Shown: positions 57,346 to 64,000 of the stretch, one piece after another
How the letters are laid out: each line of letters starts with the position of its first letter
How positions within the stretch are numbered: position 1 is the first letter of the stretch
Assembly (NCBI GenBank): GCA_963995505.1
Contig: OZ023184.1
Location: 10,804,308-10,868,307, forward strand
Reading direction: 5' to 3'
DNA: 64,000 bases
Source: Hypericum androsaemum
Lineage: Eukaryota > Streptophyta > Magnoliopsida > Malpighiales > Hypericaceae
The notes under the pieces: model-generated
What the model was told of the DNA's origin: nothing
Databases searched by the model: none
What the model saw: the letters and a program-made list of their open reading frames with translations, nothing else
Translations under genes and position numbers: made by a program

Positions 57346-57616
57346 TGAGATGCACGCAATCTCCTGGATGCATGCGCACGTGAATTTCAACCTTATCTTG
57401 GACATGCGTCCCTAAATTTTAGGAATTGCATCTACTATGTTTTAGGACGTGATATTTACTAAATAGTCTATTAGTTATCTATGTTTAGATTGTTTTCCTA
57501 CTTAGTTGAATATTTCGGCCAGAATCCCTTTAAATTAGGAAGGAGAATTTTGGCCAGCCTTGAACTCCTTATTAGGAGTTAGTTTTCGTTTAGGAAATTG
57601 TAAGACTTATGGAGCC

Positions 57617-57624
57617 TATATAAA
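57617..57624 (+). promoter_or_regulatory. TATA box, first E LTR
   Basis: TATATAAA in GAGCCTATATAAAGAGG, with AATAAAG 25 bases downstream. The corresponding box in the second LTR is at 59206-59213. Confidence 0.65.
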
Positions 57625-57942
57625 GAGGCATCCTCATTCAATAAAGAGAAAACAATTCGGAGAATTACTTAGCATTGGCTAATTGTGAGTTTAGATACTC
57701 GTTTGTTCTTGCTTAGGCTGGTGAGTCGTCTTGGCTGGAATTTATCTTTCACTTATCAAGCGGATCATCCATCCCCGCTCGTGGCGTGATACGACCTTAG
57801 GTCAAGGTTCAGAAGCTCTTGCAGCGGGTTAAGGTTCAATTTCGCGCCTTAGTTCTTGTGAGTTCTTTGTGAGTTGTGATCTGATCCATTCTGAAGTAAA
57901 AACGGTCCGAGTTGTGAGTCTTTTCCGCTGAGATTCATATCA

Positions 57943-58725
57943 TTTGGTATCAGAGCTTAGCTTGTTACTTTAGTTCATTATCCTTGTTATTCTTGTTCTT
58001 TTTTTTTTGGGGTTCGTTTTGTTGCTTGCTAATCCGTGAGGTTCTTCGCTGTTTGAGAGAAAAGAGAGGAAAACAAACGAGTGAAGCAAAAACAGAAAAG
58101 AAAAGAAAAGAAAAAGAAAAGAGAAGGAAAGAAAAGAAAAAGAAAAGGAAGCAAAGTAGAATAGGCAGCGAGCAAGCTAAAGAGGAAGCAAAATCAAAAA
58201 GGAAGCTAGCGAACTAAAGAAGGCGCAGCAGCTGATCAAGAAAAGGGACAAGCAAGACTAAAGAGCAAAGAAAGGCCAAAAGAGGAACTTTAACATTCTG
58301 TTTGTTAAAGCGTGAAGCTCAAGCAAAGGCTGTTCTAGCTTTAGTAAGAACAAACAAGTATCACGAGAGGAAAAAGGCAAGAGTGTGCGAGTACCTTAGA
58401 GAGAAAAGCCAAATATTTGAGTGCAAACACGAGTGAACTTGAGTGCACCTTACATTGAGAGTATACACGTAAGGGAGTGAGCTTGTGAGGCCATAATTTT
58501 TTTATTACTAACCAATTTTTCTTGTAGTAAACATGTCGCATGAAGGTCAAACTATGGGAAGCATAGACCTTAAGTTATTAGTGGATGCCTTGGCCGGGAA
58601 GCTCGAGCAGATGGTGCAAGCTCAGATGGAGCCTTTGCAACTACGCGTGGATGCCGTGGAGAATTCTCGTGACAACCCCCAAACGCGAGGCGAACTCCAA
58701 AGGCGTAGGAGAGGAGTACCTATTG
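57943..58725 (+). mobile_element. Gag-only deleted interior between two E LTRs
   Basis: The segment starts with primer site TGGTATCAGAGC (57945-57956), then a purine-rich leader (58050-58150), then the first 65 codons of gag. It passes directly into the next LTR start at 58726 with no polypurine tract. Together with its LTRs it forms an LTR-gag fragment-LTR unit immediately upstream of the full-length interior. Confidence 0.88.
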
Positions 58726-58733
58726 TGATGTGA
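58533..58733 (+). pseudogene. Truncated E-type Gag N-terminus
   Basis: It reads [10 protein letters not shown]... with the [18 protein letters not shown] helix and ends GVPIVM because the LTR start supplies GTG ATG TGA. Nucleotide and protein match the first 63 residues of the full gag at 60162 with few changes. Confidence 0.88.
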
Positions 58734-59530
58734 GCAAGCCTACGGATGCACCAACTATCAAGCTTGTAGACTCGAAGCAAGTTCAAGTTCCAATTGGGCC
58801 AATGACAAGAGCAAGAGCTAGGAAGTTGCAATCTGATTTCAATGGACTAATGCATGAAGTTTGGGCTCAATCAAGTGCGTGGAGGACCAAGGACGTCCAA
58901 GAAGCCCAAGGGAGGCCCATGCACGTTTTGGAGGCTGAATGGGAAGCTTGACATGCACGAAAGCTTCTAGATGCATGCGCACATGGAGAATCAAGAAGAA
59001 TCAGCCTATTTAGGCCATGCATCTAATTGTTTTGGACGTGCAACTAGTAGCTATTCTATTAGATATTATTTGCTTATATTATTCCTTGTTTAGTTGCATA
59101 AGTTCGGCCAGAATCTCCTTAGAATAGGAAAGAGAGTTTTGGCCAGCCTTTGAATTCCTTTTAAGGAGTTAGCTTGTTTAGGAATATTTTGGTACTTTGG
59201 GAGCCTATATAAAGAGGACTCCTAGCAATAAAACGTACACACACAATTCGGAAATACTTAGCATTGGCTAGTTGAGAGTTTGATACTCGTTTGTTCTTGC
59301 TTAGGCTGGTGAGTCGTCTTGGCTAGAATTTATCCTTCACTTATCAAGCGGATATTCCATCCCCGCTTGTGGCGTGATACGACCTTAGGTCAAGGTTCAG
59401 AAGCCCTTGCAGCGGGTTGAGGTACAAATTCGTGCCTTAGTTCGTGTAAGTTCTTGTGAGTTGTGATCTGTTCCATTCTAAAGTAACAAACGGTCCGAGT
59501 TGTGAATCTTTTCCGCGGAGATTCATATCA
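58726..59530 (+). repeat. Second LTR of element E, mosaic
   Basis: The LTR is 805 bp, TGATGTGAGCAAGCC to GAGATTCATATCA. The tail-coding part (to TGA 58949-58951) and the last 290 bases resemble the first E LTR. The U3 section from about 58945 to 59240 instead follows the solo LTR at 17891 and the D LTRs (AGCTTCTAGATGCATGCGC, AGAATCAGCCTATTTAG). The box is at 59206-59213. Confidence 0.88.
59206..59213 (+). promoter_or_regulatory. TATA box, second E LTR
   Basis: TATATAAA, in the borrowed U3 section just before its right-hand switch point. This LTR is the one positioned to drive the intact gag-pol. Confidence 0.65.
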
Positions 59531-59532
59531 GT

Positions 59533-59544
59533 TGGTATCAGAGC
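59533..59544 (+). other. Primer-binding site of full-length element E
   Basis: TGGTATCAGAGC, two bases after the LTR end. It continues CTTAGCTTG, identical to the site after the first LTR. Confidence 0.9.
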
Positions 59545-59710
59545 TTAGCTTGTTACTTTAGTTCATTATCCTTGTTATTCTTGTTCTTGTTGGTTCGTTT
59601 TGTTGCTTGTTATTTTTTTTTGTTCTTGTTGGTTCGTTTTCTCTCCTCGCTGTTTGAGAGAAAAGAGAGGAAAACAAACGAGTGAAGCAAGAAAAGAAAG
59701 AAAAGAAAAG

Positions 59711-59742
<32 letters not shown>

Positions 59743-60161
59743 AAAAGGAAAGAAAAGAAAAAAAAAAAAGGAAGCCGCAAGCTAAAGAGGAAGCAAGCTA
59801 AATTGGAAGTCTCAAGCTAAAGAGGAAGCAAATCCGAGGGAAGCTAGCAAACTAAGGAGGCGCAACAGCTGATCAAGAAAGGGGACGAGCAAGACTAAAA
59901 GAAAGACCAAAGAGGAACTTTAACATTCTGTTTGTTAAAGCGTGGAGCTCAAGCAAGGCCGTTCTAGCCTTAGTAAGAACATACAAGTATCACGAGAGGA
60001 AAAAGGCAAGAGTGTGCGAGTACCTTAGAGAGAAAAGCCAAATATTTGAGTGCAAAACACGAGTGAACTTGAGTGCACCATACATTGAGAGTATACACGT
60101 AAGGGAGTGAGCTTGTGAGGCCATATTTTTTTTTTACTAACCAATTTTTCTTGCAGCAAAC
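59545..60161 (+). other. Element E leader
   Basis: An untranslated leader with a T-rich repeat (TTCTTGTTGGTTCGTTTT twice, about 59582 and 59621), a long A/G tract (59690-59770), and AAGCTAAAGAGGAAGCAA repeated near 59780 and 59815. It ends ACTAACCAATTTTTCTTGCAG directly before CAAACATG, which looks like a plant branch point and 3' splice site. A short frame at 59600-59785 rich in Lys is an effect of the A/G tract. Confidence 0.75.
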
Positions 60162-63100
60162 ATGTCGCATGAAGGTCAAACTATGGAAAACATAGACCTT
60201 AAGTTATTAGTGGATGCCTTGGCCGGGAAGCTCGAGCGGATGGTGCAAGCTCAGATGGAGCCTTTGCAACTACGCGTGGATGCCGTGGAGAATTCTCGTG
60301 ACAACCCCCAAACGCGAGGCGAACTCCAAAGGCGTAGGAGAGGAGTACCTATTGGAGAATCGAGCGGAGCTGATTCTGAGTCGGAAGAAGGCGTAGGCTC
60401 TACAAGGAGTCTTAGGAGAGCAAGAACAAACCGTCCACCTAGGGAGGCAAGGCCAAGGAGAGACGACAACATAGGAAGTATCAAACTGAAGATACCTTCC
60501 TTTGCTGGTCGATCTGACCCGGAGGCATACTTAGAGTGGGAGAAGAAGATTGAGTTTGTGTTTGATTGCCACAATAGCTCCGAAGAAAAGAAGGTAAAAC
60601 TTGCCATCACCGAATTCACTGATTATGCTATAACTTGGTGGGATCAACTTGTGACTAGCAGGAGGAGAAATAGAGAACGCCCTATAGCTACTTGGGAAGA
60701 CATGAAAGTGGTGATGAGGAAGAGATTTGTTCCAAGTCATTACTATAGAGAGCTGTATAAGAAGTTACAAGGAATGAGGCAAGGAAGTTTGAGTGTGGAG
60801 GAGTATTTCAAACAGATGGAGATGGCCATGATAAGAGCTGATATAGATGAAGATAGAGAAGTTACAATGGCAAGGTTCTTGAATGGACTCAATCCTGAAA
60901 TTCAAGACAAAGTTGAGTTGCAACACTATGTGGAGTTGGAGGACATGGTGCATATGGCAACGAAAATTGAGAAGCAACTCAAGAGAGGAGAGGGGAGAAC
61001 AAAAGCTACATCGAATTCTACTTGGAAGCCAAACTACCAAAAGAAGTTTGACAAGCCACAAGCAGCCAAAGTAGAGCATAAATCCGAGAGTTCTCAAGCT
61101 AATTCTCAAAGGAAAGTGGAAGTCACTCCAGCTAGGAACCGTGACATCAAGTGCTTTAAGTGTCAAGGAAGAGGGCACATCTCAAGTCAATGCCCTAACA
61201 AGCAAGCAATGGTGATCAAGGAGAGTGGAGAGATTGAAACTGAAGAAGAGGATTCGGAGCATGAAAGCATGCCTTCTTTGGAGGACGTATCCGAGGAAGA
61301 GTACCAAGCTGCTGAGAGGCTTACTCTTGTGTCTAGAAGAGCATTGAATGTGCAAGTAAAAGAAGAAAATGATGTGGCTCAAAGAGAAAATATTTTTCAC
61401 ACAAGGTGTTATGTCAAAGACAAGGTGTGTAGTGTCATCATAGATGGAGGAAGTTGTGCTAATGTTGCAAGCACTACTATGGTGGAGAAGTTAGGGTTAC
61501 TCACGGGAAAACACCCTAAGCCTTACAAACTACAATGGCTGAATGATAGTGGAGAAGTACGAGTGATGAAGCAAGTATTGGTAGCATTCCGCATTGGCAA
61601 CTATGAGGATGAAGTGTTGTGTGATGTTGTACCAATGCAAGCTGGTCACCTATTGTTAGGAAGGCCGTGGCAGTTTGATAGGAAAGTGCATCATGATGGC
61701 TACACCAACAAGTATTCACTTATACTTAAGAAGAGAGTAATCACCTTGGCACCCTTGTCACCATCACAAGTTTGTGAAGATCAACGTCAGTTGCAAAAAG
61801 AAAGTGATGAGCAAAGAGAGCGTGACAAGAAGAAAAAGAATGAGAGGAGAGAAGAAGCCGAAAAAAAGATAAGAAAAACGGCCAATGGAGAGGAAAAGAT
61901 TGAGAAAACAAAAGAAGCCGGAAAAACAGAAATTAAAACGGCCAAAGAGAGAAAAACCGAGAGTTGGAAAAAGAGTTACTATGTGGGAACAAATGATATT
62001 AAGCAAGCATGCTTTGAAAAGAAGCCTATGATCTTACTTCGGTATAGAGAGGCACTTTTAAACACTAACGAGCTTGAACCACATGTACCTAGTACGGTTG
62101 TGTCTCTTTTGCAGGATTACAAGGATGTCTTTCCCGACGAGCTACCACCTGGTTTGCCACCTATTCGTGGGATTGAACATCAAATAGACTTTGTCCCGGG
62201 AGCTACCATACCTAACCGTCCCGCATATAGAAGCAATCCTGAAGAGACAAAGGAGCTTGAGAAGCAAGTCAACGAGCTGTTGGAGAAAGGGTACGTAAGA
62301 GAGAGCATGAGTCCATGTGCTGTTCCAGTCCTACTTGTGCCCAAGAAGGATAAAACATGGAGAATGTGTGTTGATTGCCGAGCAGTCAACAACATAACGG
62401 TAAAATATCGTCACCCTATCCCTCGTTTAGATGACATGTTAGATGAATTGCATGGTTCTTGCATGTTTTCTAAGATTGATTTGAAGAGTGGTTATCATCA
62501 AATTAGGATGAAAGAAGGAGATGAGTGGAAGACTGCTTTTAAAACTAAGTATGGGTTGTATGAGTGGATGGTCATGCCATTTGGTTTATCCAACGCACCT
62601 AGCACGTTTATGCGACTCATGAATCATGTTCTACGTCCATTCATTGGTAAATTTGTAGTTGTTTACTTTGATGATATACTCATCTATAGCAAGAACGTGG
62701 GGGATCATCTAGAACATTTGAAATCTGTCTTAGATGCACTTAGAGAAGAACAATTGTTTGCTAACTTGAAGAAGTGCACCTTTTGTACGGATAAGCTTGT
62801 ATTCTTGGGTTTTGTTGTTGGAGCTAACGGAATACAGGTTGATGAAGAAAAGATCCGAGCTATCCGTGAATGGCCAAGCCCTACAAGTGTTGCTAATGTT
62901 AGGAGCTTTCATGGACTAGCTAGTTTTTATAGGAGATTTGTGAAGGACTTTAGTAGCATAGCCGCACCCATAACTGAAGTCATCAAGAAGAACGTGGGCT
63001 TTACTTGGGGAGAAGCTCAAGAGAAGGCTTTCCAACTACTGAAAGGGAAGTTGACTAATGCACCCTTGTTAGCTTTACCTAATTTCTCTAAGACTTTTGA

Positions 63101-64000
63101 AATAGAGTGTGATGCTTCTGGTGTAGGAATTGGAGCTGTCCTTATGCAAGAAGGAAGACCTATTGCATACTTTAGTGAGAAACTAAGTGGTGCAACCTTG
63201 AATTACCCGACCTATGACAAGGAGTTGTACGCACTAGTTCGAGCATTGGAGACATGGCAGCATTATTTGTGGCCCAAGGAGTTCGTGATTCACACTGATC
63301 ATGAGTCACTCAAGCATTTAAAGGGGCAACACAAGCTGAACAAGAGGCATGCACGATGGGTGGAATTCATTGAGACATTTCCTTATGTCATTCGCTACAA
63401 GCAAGGTAAGGAAAATGTAGTGGCTGATGCACTATCACGAAGGTACGCCTTGATCTCAACTCTTGATGCTAAACTACTTGGCTTTGAACACATTAAGGAG
63501 ATGTATGTTGATGATGTTGATTTTGGCGAGTTGTTTAGATCAACTGAAAGAAGTGCATTTGGTAAGTTCTTTCGTAATGATGGTTACCTATTTCGTGAAA
63601 ACAAACTTTGTGTGCCTAATTGTTCGATGCGAGAATTACTAATTCAGGAGGCACATGGAGGTGGCTTGATGGGGCATTTTGGAATTGCAAAGACCTTGGC
63701 AATGCTACAAGATCATTTCTTTTGGCCACACATGAAGAGAGACGTTGAGAGAGTTTGTGGTCGTTGCATCACTTGCAAGCAAGCCAAGTCAAAGGTAAAA
63801 CCCCATGGTTTGTACACCCCACTACCTATACCTAGTGAGCCCTGGATTGATATCTCTATGGATTTTGTGTTAGGCCTACCTAGGACTAAGCGTGGAAGAG
63901 ATTCAATTTTTGTGGTAGTGGATAGGTTTTCTAAGATGGCACATTTCATTCCATGTCATAAGACTGATGATGCTTCAAACATTGCTGATTTGTTCTTTAG
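60162..64000 (+). CDS. Element E gag-pol polyprotein, intact to window edge
   Basis: I translated the frame from ATG 60162 codon by codon: 1279 codons with no stop or shift, running off the window. Start [10 protein letters not shown] follows TTGCAGCAAAC. Gag domain at about residues 108-270 ([31 protein letters not shown]), zinc knuckle [14 protein letters not shown] from residue 331, protease Asp in [11 protein letters not shown] at 428, Lys/Glu linker about 550-610, RT with YFDD at 835-838, RNase H Asp ([13 protein letters not shown]) at 984, integrase zinc finger ([10 protein letters not shown] ... CGRCITC) about 1165-1210, and the first DDE Asp (MDFVLGLP) at 1234. It is in the cytoplasmic particle that these proteins assemble and copy the RNA. 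The remaining integrase and tail lie beyond 64000. It is the only copy here without a visible lesion. Confidence 0.95.
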   Translation, partial: MSHEGQTMENIDLKLLVDALAGKLERMVQAQMEPLQLRVDAVENSRDNPQTRGELQRRRRGVPIGESSGADSESEEGVGSTRSLRRARTNRPPREARPRRDDNIGSIKLKIPSFAGRSDPEAYLEWEKKIEFVFDCHNSSEEKKVKLAITEFTDYAITWWDQLVTSRRRNRERPIATWEDMKVVMRKRFVPSHYYRELYKKLQGMRQGSLSVEEYFKQMEMAMIRADIDEDREVTMARFLNGLNPEIQDKVELQHYVELEDMVHMATKIEKQLKRGEGRTKATSNSTWKPNYQKKFDKPQAAKVEHKSESSQANSQRKVEVTPARNRDIKCFKCQGRGHISSQCPNKQAMVIKESGEIETEEEDSEHESMPSLEDVSEEEYQAAERLTLVSRRALNVQVKEENDVAQRENIFHTRCYVKDKVCSVIIDGGSCANVASTTMVEKLGLLTGKHPKPYKLQWLNDSGEVRVMKQVLVAFRIGNYEDEVLCDVVPMQAGHLLLGRPWQFDRKVHHDGYTNKYSLILKKRVITLAPLSPSQVCEDQRQLQKESDEQRERDKKKKNERREEAEKKIRKTANGEEKIEKTKEAGKTEIKTAKERKTESWKKSYYVGTNDIKQACFEKKPMILLRYREALLNTNELEPHVPSTVVSLLQDYKDVFPDELPPGLPPIRGIEHQIDFVPGATIPNRPAYRSNPEETKELEKQVNELLEKGYVRESMSPCAVPVLLVPKKDKTWRMCVDCRAVNNITVKYRHPIPRLDDMLDELHGSCMFSKIDLKSGYHQIRMKEGDEWKTAFKTKYGLYEWMVMPFGLSNAPSTFMRLMNHVLRPFIGKFVVVYFDDILIYSKNVGDHLEHLKSVLDALREEQLFANLKKCTFCTDKLVFLGFVVGANGIQVDEEKIRAIREWPSPTSVANVRSFHGLASFYRRFVKDFSSIAAPITEVIKKNVGFTWGEAQEKAFQLLKGKLTNAPLLALPNFSKTFEIECDASGVGIGAVLMQEGRPIAYFSEKLSGATLNYPTYDKELYALVRALETWQHYLWPKEFVIHTDHESLKHLKGQHKLNKRHARWVEFIETFPYVIRYKQGKENVVADALSRRYALISTLDAKLLGFEHIKEMYVDDVDFGELFRSTERSAFGKFFRNDGYLFRENKLCVPNCSMRELLIQEAHGGGLMGHFGIAKTLAMLQDHFFWPHMKRDVERVCGRCITCKQAKSKVKPHGLYTPLPIPSEPWIDISMDFVLGLPRTKRGRDSIFVVVDRFSKMAHFIPCHKTDDASNIADLFF

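Larger units (their letters stand above)
56499..57942 (+). repeat. First LTR of element E (with nested F solo LTR)
   Basis: The LTR starts TGATGTGAGCAAGCC and ends GAGATTCATATCA. Without the insertion at 56727-57345 and one TSD copy it is about 820 bp. The box TATATAAA is at 57617-57624. The tail-coding part runs to TGA at 56722-56724, with GPMTRARARKLQ. The left flank CTTTT is satellite; the matching right flank would lie beyond the window. Confidence 0.9.

Noticed and set aside
57944..57960. tRNA gene suggested by TGGTATCAGAGC
   Set aside because: Only the 3'-end complement is present, next to an LTR; it is a primer-binding site and no cloverleaf can be formed.

Overview
This window is repeat-rich nuclear DNA from a flowering plant, probably a eudicot. 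The evidence is Ty3/gypsy LTR retrotransposons with initiator-methionine tRNA primer-binding sites, nested insertions with 5-bp target-site duplications (TSDs), solo LTRs and a very long satellite array. I see no ordinary host gene, tRNA, rRNA or CRISPR array. The species cannot be named from the sequence.

Layout. (1) 1-30183 is almost entirely a 10-bp pyrimidine satellite, consensus CCTTTTCTTG. It is interrupted by a 5'-truncated non-autonomous retroelement (15014-16381) and a solo LTR (17891-18693, TSD CTTTC). Higher-order duplications are overlaid on the 10-bp period: about 1.97 kb spacing at the left end, and a 6.4-kb block repeated about 12.6 kb away. (2) 30184-41268 is a full-length Ty3/gypsy element, here called B, on the minus strand. 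It inserted into the satellite (TSD TTTTC) and now carries two nested elements: C (31509-34847, plus strand, TSD CCTTT) in its integrase region, and F (38743-41049, minus strand, TSD GTTTT) in its 5' LTR. (3) A 54-bp sliver of satellite (41269-41322) separates B from element A (41323-46958, plus strand), which has lost its 3' end. (4) A abuts element D (46959-53605, minus strand) head to head. D has two LTRs but its 5' LTR is cut off by satellite. (5) Satellite resumes at 53606-56498. (6) Element E begins at 56499. It is an LTR containing a nested solo F LTR (TSD TGAGA), a short gag-only interior, a second LTR (58726-59530) and a complete interior whose gag-pol frame is open from 60162 to the window edge.

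A, D and E are one lineage: single-frame Gag-protease-reverse transcriptase-RNase H-integrase. The last 70 or so residues of the polyprotein are encoded inside the LTR, which starts TGATGTGA. F has no pol genes but shares with this lineage the primer-binding site, the polypurine tract and a TGATATGA...TCATATCA terminus, so it was probably mobilised by their enzymes. B and C belong to different LTR families (TGACGTAG...; TGGCGTAG...). E is the only copy with no visible lesion. B, C, A and D all carry stops or frameshifts, and B has also lost catalytic residues in reverse transcriptase and integrase.

The very long plus-strand open frames in the satellite are an arithmetic result of a stop-free 10-bp unit, not genes. 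The most notable observations are the 10-bp phasing of T-tracts (predicted curved DNA), a recurring landmark that reveals hidden large modules in the array, the mosaic LTR at 58726-59530, the LTR-gag-LTR-full-element tandem, and the unrecognised protein of the F family.
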